Shown: one piece after another, positions 1-50,329 of the stretch | Position numbering within the stretch: position 1 is the first letter of the stretch | How the letters are laid out: the number at the start of each line of letters is the position of its first letter | Assembly (NCBI RefSeq): GCF_047495875.1 | Contig: NC_092486.1 | Coordinates: 1,834,479-1,898,478 of the forward strand | Length of the DNA stretch: 64,000 nucleotides | Direction of reading: 5' to 3' | Source of the DNA: Pithys albifrons albifrons | Lineage: Eukaryota; Chordata; Aves; Passeriformes; Thamnophilidae | Notes under the pieces: generated by a model | Told to the model about the DNA's origin: nothing | The model's input: only the letters and a program-made list of their open reading frames with translations | Database searches by the model: none | Program-made: the position numbers and the translations under genes

Positions 1-836
1 GGACACCTCAGGGTGTTCCAAGGGATAAGGGACACCTCAAGCGTGTTCCAAGGGACACCTCAGTGTGCTCCAAGGGACACCTTGGTGTGTTCCAAGGGAC
101 AAGGGACACCTTGGTGTGTTCATGGCACAAAGGACACCTCAGGGTGTTTCATCACACAAGGGACACCTCAGTGTGTTCCAAGGCACAAAGGACACCTCAG
201 GGTGTTCCAAGGGATAAGGGACACCTCAAGCGTGTTCCAAGGGACACCTCAGTGTGTTCCAAGGGACAAGGGACACCTCAGTGTGCTCCAAGGGACACCT
301 TGGTGTGTTCCAAGGGACAAGGGACACCTTGGTGTGTTCATGGCACAAAGGACACCTTGGTGTGTTCCAAGGGACAAGGGACACCTTGGTGTGTTCATGG
401 CACAAAGGACACCTTGGTGTGTTCCAAGGGACAAGGGACACCTTGGTGTGCTCCAAAGGACACCTCAGTATGTTCCAAGGCATAAGGGACACCTTGGTGT
501 GCTCCAAGGGATAAGGGACACCTCAGTGTATTCCATGGCACAAGGGACACCTCGGTGTGTTCCATGAAACAAAAGACACCTTGGTGTGTTCCATGAAACA
601 AAAGACACCTTGGTGTGTTCCAAGGGACACCTTGGTGTGTTCCAAGGCACAAGGGACACCTTGGTGTGTTCCAAGGCACAAAGAACACCTCAGTGTTTTC
701 CAAGGGACACCTCAGTGTATTCCATGGCACAAGGGACACCTTGGTGTGTTCCAAGGGACACCTTGGTGTGTTCCATGGCACAAAAGACACCTCAGTGTGT
801 TCCATGGCACAAGGGACACCTCGGTGTGTTCCAAAG
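1..836. repeat. Minisatellite in HK2 intron 15
   Basis: Tandem array of 19-28 bp units around AAGGGACACCTTGGTGTGTT, alternating short units with units carrying an extra AAGGGACA, AAGGCACA or ATGGCACA. It continues past the left edge. Frames open on both strands here are artefacts. Confidence 0.93.
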
Positions 837-956
837 CCAAGCTCTGCCCTGCTCATCATCCTCTGATGCTCCACCAAGGGGTTGGTGGGGCAGAGCCACT
901 CCTGGACCCCCAGCCTCGTCAGGGGTCCCTTGCAGCCCCCCAAAGCCACCACCCAC

Positions 957-38757
<37,801 letters not shown>

Positions 38758-38935
38758 GGCGGGAGGAGCGCGGAGGGTGCGGAGGAAGGTGCGGAGCGGC
38801 CCCGGCAGCGCCGCGCGCTCCCCGCGCCAATCGGGCTCATTCAGGAGGTTCCCCCCGGCCCGCCAGTGACGCGGCGCCAGCGCCGCTCCCCATTGGCTGA
38901 GCCGCGAGGGTGTGTGAGCCGCGCGCCGGGGGGCG
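38758..38935 (-). promoter_or_regulatory. HK2: HK2 5' UTR and proximal promoter
   Basis: CpG-rich DNA immediately upstream of the HK2 start codon. It holds CCAATCGG at 38827-38834 (plus strand), ATTGG at 38892-38896 (a CCAAT box on the HK2 strand) and TGACG at 38867-38871, a CRE half site, with GC boxes between. A CCAAT box, an inverted CCAAT (Y box), a CRE and GC boxes are the elements known from the mammalian HK2 promoter, so the arrangement fits. The transcription start was not identified. Confidence 0.7.
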
Positions 38936-38939
38936 GGGA

Positions 38940-41900
38940 CTGGGAGGGGCTGGGGGGCAATGGGGGGAGTGGGGGGGGGACTGGGGGGGGAATTGGGGGG
39001 ACTGGGGGGTAACTTGGGGGGTGAACTGGGGGGTACTGGGGGGTGAATTGGGGGGTGAATTGGGGGACTGGGGGGTGAATGGGGGGGTGAATTGAGGGGT
39101 ACTGGGGGGTGAATTGGGGGTGAATTGGGGGGTACTGGGGGGGGAATTGGGGGGTGAATTGGGGGACTGGGGGGTGAATGGGGGGGTGAATTGAGGGGTA
39201 CTGGGGGGTGAATGGGGGGGTGAATTGGGGGGACTGGGGGGGGAATTGGGGGGTGAATTGGGGGGTGAATTGGGGGGTACTGGGGGGGTATTGGGGGATA
39301 CTGGGGGGTGAATTGGGGGGACTGGGGGGTGAATTGGGGGGTGAATTGAGGGGTACTGGGGGGTATTGGGGGATACTGGGGGGTAAATTGGGGGGGACTG
39401 GGGGGAAATGAGGGGTATTGGGGGGGTAGTGGGAGGGTATTGAGGGTACTGGGAGGTGAGTTGGGGGGTGAACTAGGGGGTACTGGGGGGGTTATGGGGG
39501 ATACTGGGGGGTAACTTGGGGGGGACTGCGGGGAAATGAGGGGTAGTGGGGGGGGGAATGGGGGGTATTGGGGGTACTGGGGGGGGAATTGGGGGGGACT
39601 GAGGGTATTAGGGGATACTGGGGGGTACTTGGGGGTATTGGGGGATACTGGGGGGAAATTGGGGGCTGAACTGGGGGGTACTGGGGGGTATTTGGGGATA
39701 CTGGGGGGTAACTTGGGGGGGACTGGGGGGAAATGAGGGGTATTGGGGGGGACTGGGAGGGTAGTGGGGGTACTGGGGGGTGAGTTGGGGGATGAATTGG
39801 GGGGTACTGGGGGGGTTATGGGGGATACTGGGGGGTAACTTGGGGGGACTGGGGGGAAATGAGGGGTATTGGGGGGGTAGTGGGGGGGTAGTGGGGATAC
39901 TGGGGGGTGAATTGGGGGGTGAACTGAGGGGTAGTGGGGGGTATTGAGGTACTGGGGGGTGAGTTGGGGGTGAATTGGGGGGTACTGGGGGTATTAGGGG
40001 ATACTGGGGTGTTAATTGGGGGGACTGGGTGGGACTGGGGGTTATTAGGGGTGAACTGGGGGGTAGTGGAGGGGTATTAGGGGTACTGGGGGGTGAGTTG
40101 GGGGGTCGGGGGGGTATTGGGGGGAATGGGGTGTGAATTGGGGGGGACTGGGGGGTGTTGGGGGGAATGGGGTGTGAATTGGGGGGGACTGAGAGGGTAC
40201 TGGGAGATGAATTGGGGGGTAATGGGGAGTGAACTGGGGGGTATTGGGGAGTGAGTTGGGGGGGACTGGGGGGTGAATTGGGGGATAATGGGGTGAATTG
40301 GGGGTGCACTGGGAGGGTGAACTGGGGGGTACTGGGGGGTATTGGGGGATACTGGGGGGTGAATTGGGGGGTATTAGGGGTGAATTGGGGGTTATGGGGG
40401 ATATTGGGGGGTGAATTTGGGGGTGAATTGGGGGGACTGGGGAGTGAATTGGAGGGTAGTGGGGGGTATTGGAGGGTATTAGGGGTGAATTGGGGGGTAC
40501 TGGCGGGTATTGGGGGATACTGGGAGTACTGGGGGGTGAATTGGGGGTGCACTGGGAGGATGAATTTGGGGGTACTGGGGGATACTGGAGGAGGGTGAAT
40601 TGGGAGGTACTGGGGGGGTATCGGGCGGTACTGGAGGAGGGTGAATTGGGGGATACTAGGGGGTGAATTGGGGGGTAGTGGGGGTGAATTGGGGGATACT
40701 GGGGGGGTATTGGGGGATACTGGGGTTACTGGGGGGTGAATTGGGTGGTGAATTGGGCAGTACTGGGGGGTTTGGAGGTGAATTGGGGGTAGTGGGAGGG
40801 TATTGGGGGTACTGGGGGATGAATTTGGGGGTATTGGGGTGAATGGGCAGTACTAGGGGCTGAATTAGGGGTGCACTGGGGGGTACTGGGGGTGAATTGG
40901 GGGATACTGGGAATGTGTATTGAGGGGTACTGGGGGGTGCTGGGTGGGTGAATTGGGGGTGCTCTGGAGGACTAGGGTTGAACTGGGTGGGTGAATTGGG
41001 GGTACTGGGAGTGTGTATTGGGGGGTACTGGAGGTAAATTGGGGGATACTGGGGGGGATTAGGAGTACTGGGGGAGTGAATTCAGGGGTACTGGGGGTGA
41101 ATTTGGGGGTACTGGAGGGGATTGGGGGTGAATTGGGGGTACTGGGGGTTGAGTTGGGAGGTACTGTGGAATGCTGGGAGTACTGGTTGGGTGAATTGGG
41201 GGGTACTGGTGAATACTAGGGGTACTAAGGGGGTGAATTGGGGTGCACTGGGGGACTGTGGGTGCACTGGGCGGGCAAACTGGGGGGTATTGGGGGTACT
41301 GGGGAGTACTGGATGGGTGAATTGGGGGGTACTGGGGATATTGGGGAGTACTGGGAGGTGAATTAGGAGGTAGTGAGGAATACTGGGGGGTACTGGGTGG
41401 GTGAAGTGGTGGGTATTGGGAGGGTGTATTGGGGGGTACTGGGAGGTGAATTGGGGGTACTGGGGATACTGGGGAGTACTGGGGGGTATATTGGGGTACT
41501 GGGGGGTGAATTGGAGGGTACTGGGGAGGTGAATTGGAGGATACTGGGAGGGTGTATTGGGGGAATAGGGGTGCACTGGGGAGGTGAATTGGGGGATACT
41601 GGGAGAGTGTATTGGGAGACGAATTGGGTGTATTGGGAGGGTGGGGAGGCACTGGGAGGGTGTATTGGGGGTCAGTGGAAGGTACTGGGAGGGTGTATTG
41701 GGAATGCAATGGGGGAGTGAACTGGGGTGTACTGGGAGGCGGTACTGGGGCTGTACTGGTTGGGTGAATAGGGGGTAATGGCAGGATGTGCTGGGGGTGC
41801 ACTGGGGGACTGAGGGTGCTCTGGGGAGGTGAACTGGGGGATACTGGGAGAATGTGTTTGGGGGTGCACTGGGGGACTGGAAGGGTGTATTGGGGCATGA

Positions 41901-44700
41901 ATTGGGGAGTACTGGGGAACTAGAAGTGCAGTGGGGAGGTAAACTGGGGGATGCTGGGAGGGTGTATTGGGGGGCATGAGAGGGTGAATTTGGAAGTCAG
42001 TGGGAGATACTGGGAGGGTGAATTGAGGGTACTGGGGGAGTGAATTGGGGGATACTGGGAGGGGAGGCACTGGGAGGGTGGATTGGGGGTCAGTGGGAGG
42101 TACTGGGAGGGTGGATTGGGGCATACTGGGGGAGTGAATTGGGGGCTACTGGGAGGGTGTATTGAGGGTGCACTGAGGGACTGGGAGAGTGTATTGGGGA
42201 TGTACTGGGGGGTGAATTGGGGGGTCCTGGGGTGGGCATTGGGGGTGCACTGGGGGTTAAGCATTGGGGTGTACTGGGAGGTGCATTGGGGGTGCATTAG
42301 GAGTTGTGCATTGGGGTGTACTGGGAGGGGGGGTACACTGGGAGGTGCATTGGGGTGCACTGGGGGATGCATTGGGGGTGCACTGGGGGTTGTGCATTGG
42401 GGTGTACTGGGGGATGCATTGGGGTGTACTGGGAGGGGTGGATGTGCACTGGGGGATGCACTGGAGTGTACTGGGAGGGATGGGGGTGTACTGGGGGATG
42501 CATTGGGGTGTACTGGGGGATGCATTGGGGGTGCACTGGGGATTGTGCACTGGGGTGTACTGGGAGGGGTGGGGGTGTACTGGGAGGGGTGGGGGTGCAC
42601 TGGGGAATCCATTGGGGTGCACTGGGATTATACTGGGAAGGATAGGGCTGCACTGGGGGCATGCACTGGCATGTACTGGAGGGGTGCACTGAGGTGCACT
42701 TCCTCTGCATGGTGGGGGTTGGGAGTGCACTGGGGGGTTGGGGGGGCACTGGGGTGCACAGAGGGTGTGAACTGGGTGTACTGGGGGGATGTATTTGGGG
42801 TGCATTGGGAGGGTGTATTGGGGGTTCACTGGGGCTCATGCATTGGGGGGTACTGGGAGGTGCATAGGGGACCTGGGGGTGTACTGGGGGCTGCACTGGG
42901 TATGCACTGGAGGGGCCAAGGAGGCACTGGAGGAGTGCACTGGGGTGTACTGGGAGGCTGCATTGTGGGGAGCACTAGCAGGGTGCACTGGGGTGTACTG
43001 GGAGGGGTGGGGGTGCATTGGGAGGCACTGGGGAGCAGGTACTGGTGTGTACTGGAGGGGTGAATTGAGGTGCACTTCCTCAGTGCACTGGGGGGGTTGG
43101 GAGTGCACTGGGGTGTACTGGGAGCGATGGGGATGCACCAGGGGGTGCATTGAGGTGTACTGGGGATGTCATGAATGTCTACAGTGGGGTCTACTGGGGG
43201 ATGTAGTTGGGGTGCACTGGGGGGGTACGTTGGGATGTACTGGGGAGTGCATTGGGGGTGCTTTGGGGGCCGGGGGTGCAACTTTGGGGTGGGCTTGGAA
43301 GGTGCACTGGGGTGTACTGGGAGGGGCTGGGGTGCACTGGGGGAGCCGTGCATTGGGAATGCACTGGAGAGGGATTGGGGGTGCATCGAGGGGAGTGCAC
43401 TGGGGTGCACTGGGGGGTCGTGTGTGCTGGGAGGCCTGGGCTGCGCTGGGGGAGCACTGGGGTGGTACAAAGGGGGTGCACTGGGAGGCCTGGGCTGCAC
43501 TGGGGGTGCACTGGGGTGGTACAAAGGGGGTGCACTGGGAGGCCTGGGCTGCACTGGGGGAGCACTGGGGTGGTACAAAGGGGGTGCACTGGGAGGCCTG
43601 GGCTGCACTGGGGGTGCACTGGGGTGGTACAAAGGGGGTGCACTGGGAGGCCTGGGCTGCACTGGGGGTGTACTGGGGTGGTACAAAGGTGGTGCACTGG
43701 GAGGCCTGGGCTGCACTGGGGGTGCACTGGGGTGGTACAAAGGTGGAGTGTGTGTACTGGGGGTGCACTGGGATGTACTGGGGGGACACTGGGATGCACG
43801 GGGGGTGCACGAGGGTGGTACAAAGCAGGATTGTGTGTACTGGGTGTGCGCTGGGGGGGGTAGAAGGTGGGGGGGGGTTGTGTGTACTGGCAGTTCACTG
43901 GGGTGGTACAAAGGGGGTGCACTGGGGCATTGTGTTTACTGGGAGTGCACTGGGAGGCCTGGGCTGCACAGGGGGTGCACTGAGATGGTACAAAGGGGGT
44001 GTACTGGGGGGGTGTGGGGGGTTGCGTGTACTGGGGGTGCACTGGGATGCACTGGGGGTGCACAGGGGTGGTACAAAGGGGGGTTGTGTGTTCTGGGGGT
44101 GCACTGGGATGCACTGGGGGTGCACTGGGGTGGTCCAAAGCAAAGTTGTGTGTACTGGGGTGCACTGGGGTGGTACAAAGTGGGGTTGTGCATACTGGGG
44201 GTGCACTGGGGTGGTGCAGAGCAGGGTTGAGTGTACTGGTACTGGGGATGCACTGGGGTGCACGGGGGGTGCACTGGGGTGGTCCAAAGCAGGGTTGTGT
44301 GTACTGGGGTGCACTGGGGTGGCACAAAGCGGGGTTGTGCATACTGGGGGTGCACTGGGATGCACTGGGGGTGCACAGGGGTGGTACAAAGCGGGGTTGT
44401 GCATACTGAGGGTGCACTGGGATGCACTGGGGGTGCACTGGGGTGGTACAAAGGGGGGTTGTGTGTACTGGGGGTGCACTGGGATGCACTGGGGGTGCAC
44501 TGGGGTGGTACAAAGGGGGGTTGTGTGTACTGGGGGTGCACTGGGATGCACTGGGGGTGCACAGGGGTGGTACAAAGGGGGGTTGTGTGTACTGGGGGTG
44601 CACTGGGGTGCACGGGGGGGGAACTGGGGTGGTCCAAAGCAGGGTTGTGTGTACTGGGGTGGTACAAAGGTGGGTTGTGTGTACTGGGGGTGCACGGGGG
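38940..44700. repeat. 5.7-kb G-run minisatellite upstream of HK2
   Basis: Tandem array on the plus strand that changes along its length. From 38940 to about 41000 it is GGGGGGTACTGGGGGGTGAA TT-type (17-22 bp units, with runs of 5-9 G). Up to about 42200 the G-runs shorten (TGGGAGGGTGTATTGGGG). From 42200 the word becomes GGGGTGCACTGGGGTGTACT. At 43420-43745 a 54-bp higher-order unit is repeated six times, and at about 44030-44690 a ~63-bp unit ending TGGTACAAAG. All these share the (T/C)ACTGGGG core. Confidence 0.94.
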
Positions 44701-44960
44701 GTGCCCCCGCGTGTCGCAGCCCTGTGCCCGCAGCCCGTGTGTCCGTGCACGCAGCCACCGCCGCCATGGGCGCCGCGTGTGCCGCGCTCCCCCCGGTGTG
44801 CCCGCGTGTGCCATCACATGCGTGTGAACGTGCGCGGCCCTGCGCACCCGTCAGGTCACATCCATCACCCCGCGGCCCGCGGCGCTCGCACCGACGCCCG
44901 CGTGTCCCGCTCCCCCTGCGCACCGAGCGGGGGCCGGGGGGGGCAGCGCTGCGCCCCAAG
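44700..44960. other. CpG-rich island between two arrays
   Basis: About 260 bp rich in CGTGTG and CCGC words. It contains GCCGCCATGG at 44760-44769, a strong translation-start context, and the frame opened there runs on into the adjacent minisatellite. No homology is recognised and no splice donor is convincing. Confidence 0.4.
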
Positions 44961-44999
44961 AGCTTCGGGCAGCATCGCTGGGGCTGGGATGTGCCTCTG

Positions 45000-45775
45000 C
45001 CATCCCGCTTTCCTGCTGCCTCCATCCCGGCTCCATCCCGCCTTCCTCTTCGCCTCCATCCCGGCCACATCCCAGCTCCATCCCACCTCCCTCTCAGCTC
45101 TACCCTGGCTCCATCCCAGCTCCGTCCCAGCTCTGTCCCAGCTTCTTCCTGGCCACATCCCAGCTCCATCCCACCTCCCTCTCAGCTCTACCCTGGCTCC
45201 ATTCCAGCTCCGTCCCAGCTCTGTCCCAGCTTCTTCCTGGCCACATCCCAACTCCATCCCAGCCCCATCCCAGACCTATCCTGTCTCTATCCCAGCCCCA
45301 TCCCGGCTCCATCCCAGCTCTATCCTGGCTCCATCCTGGCTCTATCCCAGCTCCATCCCCACTCTATCCCGGCTGTGTCTCAGCCGCATCCCAGCTCCAT
45401 CCCGGCTCTATCCCAGCTCTATCCTGGCTCTGTCCCAGCTCCATCTCAGCCCCCTTCCGGCTCCATCCCGGCTCTGTCCTGGCCCTATCCCAGGCACATC
45501 CCAGCTCCATCCCGGCTCTATCCCAGCCCCATTCTGGCTCCATCCCGGCTCTATCCCGGTTCCATCCTGACTCTATCCCGGCTCTGTCCCAGCTCCATGC
45601 TGGCCACATCCTGGCTCCATCCCAGCTCCATCCCGGCCCCATTCTGGCTCCATCCCGGCTCCATCCTGGCTCCATCCCAGCTCCATCCCAACTCCATCCC
45701 GGCTCTCTCCCAGCTCTGTCCCGGCTCCATCCTGGCTCCATCCCAGCTCCATCCCGGCCCCATCTGGGCACCCAC
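45000..45775. repeat. 12-bp minisatellite ATCCCAGCTCC-type
   Basis: About 64 copies of CATCCCAGCTCC / CATCCCGGCTCT / CATCCTGGCTCC. Confidence 0.93.
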
Positions 45776-48029
45776 GGGCCACAGCGGGGTGTTGGTGGCC
45801 CGGAGCCCTACGAGGGCCGTGGCACGTCCTGGCACTGCGGCGCGGCCCCCGCTCGCCGCCGCCAGCAGAGCCGGTCCCAGCAGCCCTGGGGCAGAGTTAC
45901 CCAACCCGTCTGCCCGCTCCCGCCGCTTTCCCAACCAGTTCGGAGCAGCTCCGGCTCTTCACGCCTTCACCCTCTCACAGTCCTTTCTACGTGGTCATTT
46001 ACATCATTTTCGTGTTTTTGTTTTTCAAGGAACTGTGACTCCATTTCAAAGGAAAGAGGGGGAGAAGTCAGAGCTGAGACAATCCTGCTTCCAGACACCT
46101 TTTCCTGGAGGATCCAGTCCCGCCAGACCCACCCTGAGTCTGTCCAGTGTTCTGGTTAAATCCCTGCATCATGACCTGATGCTTTTTAGGATTTGGACTC
46201 ATTGATCTTTGTGGATCCTTTCCAGCTCAGGATATTCCATTAATCTGTTGCTGCCCTTATATTTCAATTCACCCTCTCATCCAGTTTTTTTTTTTTCCTT
46301 TTCCCCTAAAACACCAAATTCTCTGTGGTTAAGTTGAAATTAAAGCAGCATTTGAGCCTATAAATAGCCAGGCACATCTGTCCACCTTCCCATCTGCCAG
46401 TGGCCCAGCTGGATGAAGGAAGTGTCTGTTTGTGCAAAATAAGGGATCTGTCTCATCCTCTGTCCCATAAAATCAGTTTATTCAGGGAGAATACTCCCCA
46501 AGACTCCATGGATTTGCCAGATAACACCCTAGTTGGGAAAAGGCAGGATGAGTTGGGCTCTGCTCAACTCTGCTCCCTGAAATAAAGCCATTTTTTAAAG
46601 TTTGAAATGGGGTTTTCCAGCAGGCCTTGTCATTCCTTTCATGGAATAACGCTCCAAATGGCAATCTTTTCAAGCTGTCCCAGCTGCTTCCCAGCTCTGT
46701 GTGGGCTTGTAATAATCTATCAGCATTTAATGCCACATTCCTTAGGAAAAGGAAGCGGCTGATTGTAGGGATTGGAGCTACAACTGGCTCTAATTTCTCT
46801 AATGTGATTCCTTAAGGACGAGTGGCGCAGTAATGACAATGTCAGAGCGTGAGGAAGGGCCGTGCCCCGTGGCTGGAGCAGGGATGGAGCATCCCAGAAT
46901 CCTGGGACCAACCACAGCCCAGGGCAAAGCTTTGGAAAGGGACCCCCAGGAGAGCTTTGGAAACCTGCTGAGGGTCATATCCCACTTTCACACTGGGGAA
47001 ACTGAGGCACTGGCAGGGATGGGGATAGAGGAATTGGGAACCAAACGTGGCACATCCAAGTGTGGAGCAACCAGGATGATCCCAGGGCTGGAGCTGCTCC
47101 AGGAGAGGCATGAACTCATCTGGGATCACCTGCCTGGTGATTCATCGCTCCGGCGCTGCTCCACATAGTTTCCAAGGAGGTTTCATTGGACAGGGCCAGG
47201 GCCACACACCTCCCCATGAACCCATTGGCAGCAGGATGACACCGGGACCGGTGATTGACTGTGCCCTGTCACCCAACACACCGGAAACCTGGAGCTTGGC
47301 CGGACCCAGCCCTGGCAGGGGCCGGGAATAGAAAACCGGTCGGAGGACTTTTCTTTCCTCGGCTGCCGCAGGATGAGCGCGTGACCTTGGGCTGAGCTGG
47401 GTGAAACAGCCTTTCCCCGGCTCTGCAGAGAGGGAGGGGATTTGCCCATCCCAAACTGCGCCACAGAGGGGGAAGGAGGGGAGGGTGGTGCCCTGTCTGT
47501 GCTGGGGGTGGTGGGAATCCATCTCTCCATCCATCCATCCATCTGTCCATCCATCCTAATGCTGCTTCTCTGCAGATCTTATAACCCTGGAGCGACTTCC
47601 AACCCATCCCAAACCTCCAGCTGTACCCCAAGGTCACTCTCCACATCCAGCCCTTCCCAGAACAGCTGGAAGGATTTCCCTGGGGGTCAGAGTGGGTGTC
47701 CCTGGGATGGGCCACCCCAGTTCCTGCAGCCTGGCTTCCCACCTCACACACCGGGCTAATCTCCGTGGAACGGACGGAAAAGGGGAGATTAAATTAGATT
47801 AGCGGGTGCCGTCTAATTTTAGTGTCCTCACGTGTCACCAGCACACTGCTCTGGCTCTTCCCTCACTCCCCCAGACCTGTGCCACCCTCAAAGCCACCAG
47901 GGCCACCAGCCAGGAGGAATCCAAGGGGGGTTTGGCCAGGAAGTGGCACCCAGAGATGGGTGTAAGTGGGTGATGTGTGAGAGGGCAGAGGGGTCACTGG
48001 ACCTCAGCCAAGAGGGGACTGGGGGTGAT
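45776..48029. other. Low-copy intergenic DNA
   Basis: Moderate GC, includes an AT-richer stretch 46200-46820 and a (CATC)n run at 47526-47556. No gene recognised on either strand. Confidence 0.45.
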
Positions 48030-48240
48030 GGTCACTCCCTACTGGTGATGGGCATCCTGGACTGGTGTTGGTCACCCTCCCCTGGCAATGGTCACCCTCT
48101 GATGGTGATGGTCCCCCTCCCCTGGCAATGGTCACTCTCTGATGGTGATGGTCACCCTCCCCTGGCAATGGTCACCCTCTGATGGTGATGGTCACCCTCC
48201 CCTGGTGATGGCCAATCTCCACTGGTGGTGGTCACCCTCA
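48030..48240. repeat. ~40-bp array with GGTGATGG
   Basis: Five to six units of GTCACCCTCCCCTGGCAATG + GTCACCCTCTGATGGTGATG. Confidence 0.9.
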
Positions 48241-49239
48241 GCCTTGGGATCATCTCCATCCCCAAACAGCCTTCTCTGCCCAGGAGGATTTTCTGGTGGG
48301 ACCCTCCACCTCCCATTTTCCCCCTCCATGCCCAGCTCCCACCCTGCCTGTCCTGCTGCCTCCTCCCAATCACTGCGCCATGAGGATGACGTCGGTCTGC
48401 CCAGACCTCCCTTGGGGCAATGTCAGCCTATTCAGCTGTCAAAGAGCCTGCCAGCTCCATCAAACGTCTGATCCAAGAGGACATTGGATTCCTCTTGGGA
48501 TCAGCCCCAGGATTGGTCCCATGACACCATGGGAAGATATGTCTGGTCCCCTCCATTTGCAGGAGCTGCACGTCCCCAGAGTCCCAGCAAGATCTCCAAT
48601 GTCCCAGGAAATGTCTCCAAACCCTGTAGGGGATGTCAGAGCTGGCAGGAGCCCTGGCAGGAAGGATGGTGTCCCCAAAAGCCAGTATGGTTGAATGTAG
48701 GGGGAGCTGGGACCCATCCTGCATCCCAGAGGGGCAGTGCCAGGTGCAGCAAAGCCTGGCACAGCTCCAAGGTCAAAAGTTGCAGTCAGGACACAGGACC
48801 TTGAGTCACTCCAGCCCAGGATGAGCAACTCCCACGTGTGACACTTTCCCAATCGCAGCGGAAAGGGGAGGTTTCTCCTGCACCCCTGGGGCACTTTCCA
48901 TGGTCACTGCCACGTCCCACGGCGTGGGACACACCACGTCCCCAGTGCCACCAAACCAGACCTGGGGCATGAGTGGTACTGGGCAGAGATGCTCAGTTCT
49001 GGGGGTTTCCCTCTCCTCCTCCATGGGACCCCCTGCCTTTCCTCCTGGCACTGTGGGCATGACCAAGCTGGATCCCAGGGGTCCTATCTGTGTGCTGGGA
49101 GGGGAATAACTCTGCCACCACCCCAGGATGGTCCCATGGCATGGCCACATCCAGCCTGCACTGATTCCTGTAAAATCCTTCCCACACAGCACAGGCAATC
49201 GGAGGAAATAACTCAAAAGTTGAATTTGGGGTAGACCTG
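48241..49239. other. Low-copy intergenic DNA
   Basis: No gene recognised. Confidence 0.4.
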
Positions 49240-49510
49240 GCTGTGGCAGGATTCCACTCATGGCAGGATCCCACCCATGGCAGGATCCCACCCGTGGCAG
49301 GATCCCACTCATGGCAGGATCCCACCCATGGCAGGATCCCACCCCTGGCAGGATCCCACCCGTGGCAAGATCCCACCCATGGCAGGATCCCACCCGTGGC
49401 AGAATGCCACTCGTTGCAGGATCCCACCCCTGGCAGGATGCCTCTCATTGCAGGATCCCACCCATGGCAGGATCTCACCCGTGGCAGGATCCCACCCGTG
49501 GCAGGATCCC
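49240..49510. repeat. 17-bp minisatellite CCCATGGCAGGATCCCA
   Basis: About 16 copies of GGCAGGATCCCACCCGT / GGCAGGATCCCACCCAT; most contain a BamHI site. Unrelated in unit to the BamHI-bearing array at 1430-3205. Confidence 0.93.
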
Positions 49511-50149
49511 ACCCCTCAGCCTGTGGTGTCCTGGGAGAGCCACTGCACAGGCAGGGACTGTGGCAAAGCCACGTGCGGATGGATGTGACTCCCAGCCCGT
49601 CCTCGGAGTCTGGATGAGGTGCTGGGAAGAGCCAGCAAGGGAGTGAGGGGCTGGGAACCCCCCTCCTGCCTCTCCAAACCCCCATCCACAAGCCATGGCA
49701 CTGCTGGTGGGCAGGGAAGGATTGAAACCCCCTGACCCCCCCCAAGTCCAGAGCGATCCCTGAGCCCAGCCCGGAGCTCTCTTCGGGATGCAGGAGCAGA
49801 GCTGGGCTCACCTGGATCCTCACTCACCACAAGCAGCATCTCCCTTGCTCCCTGCTGGAAGGATCATTGCTCAGATTTCCCAGTGAAATATTTTTCCATC
49901 AAGTCACTCTGACATCCCAAATATTACATCCCACCTTGCTCCAGCATCACCCCACCTGGCTCAGAGCTGGAGCTTTGGGAATCATCTCCCCTCCACTCTT
50001 CCTCAATTATTCCCCAGCATCCATCCTGTGATCCCTTGACACCCACAGTTGCTCCCCTTCCACTCCCATCCCTCACAGCTCCTTATCCAGGTACAAGGAG
50101 CATAAACCACCCACCCAGAATCCCAAATCCGGGGAGAAAATCCCCTTAC
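49511..50149. other. Low-copy intergenic DNA
   Basis: No continuation exon for the candidate at 50150-50281 was convincing here. Confidence 0.4.
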
Positions 50150-50281
50150 CTGGTTGAAGACTTCATTGTCCATCCCGTTCTCCGCATGCATGGGCGTCAT
50201 CCTTGGAGCATCCATGCTTTGCCAGGACTGGGAGCTCGCCGTGCCGAGCTGGGTCTGGGAGGGCTTTATCACCTCTGATCC
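50150..50281 (-). CDS. Candidate coding exon of an unidentified gene
   Basis: On the minus strand an acceptor-like cttcctccgcag|GG and a textbook donor CAACCAG|gtaagg bound a 132-nt segment open in one frame. From the ATG at 50215 it would encode 22 residues, MDAPRMTPMHAENG then MDNEVFNQ, with four in-frame Met codons and phase 0 at the donor. Alternatively it is a first exon: a CCAAT box lies at 50318-50322 (ATTGG on the plus strand) and a GATAAA TATA variant at 50265-50270, 50 bp before the ATG. I do not recognise the protein and did not find the next exon, so this may be a chance arrangement or a 5' exon of a noncoding transcript. Confidence 0.3.
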
Positions 50282-50329
50282 CTGCGGAGGAAGGCCCTGC
50301 GTGCCAGCGCCGAGGTCATTGGCTGGGCA

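Noticed and set aside
42789..46205. A 1138-codon open frame on the plus strand
   Set aside because: It runs through two unrelated minisatellites and the CpG island; composition follows the repeat units and no domain is visible.
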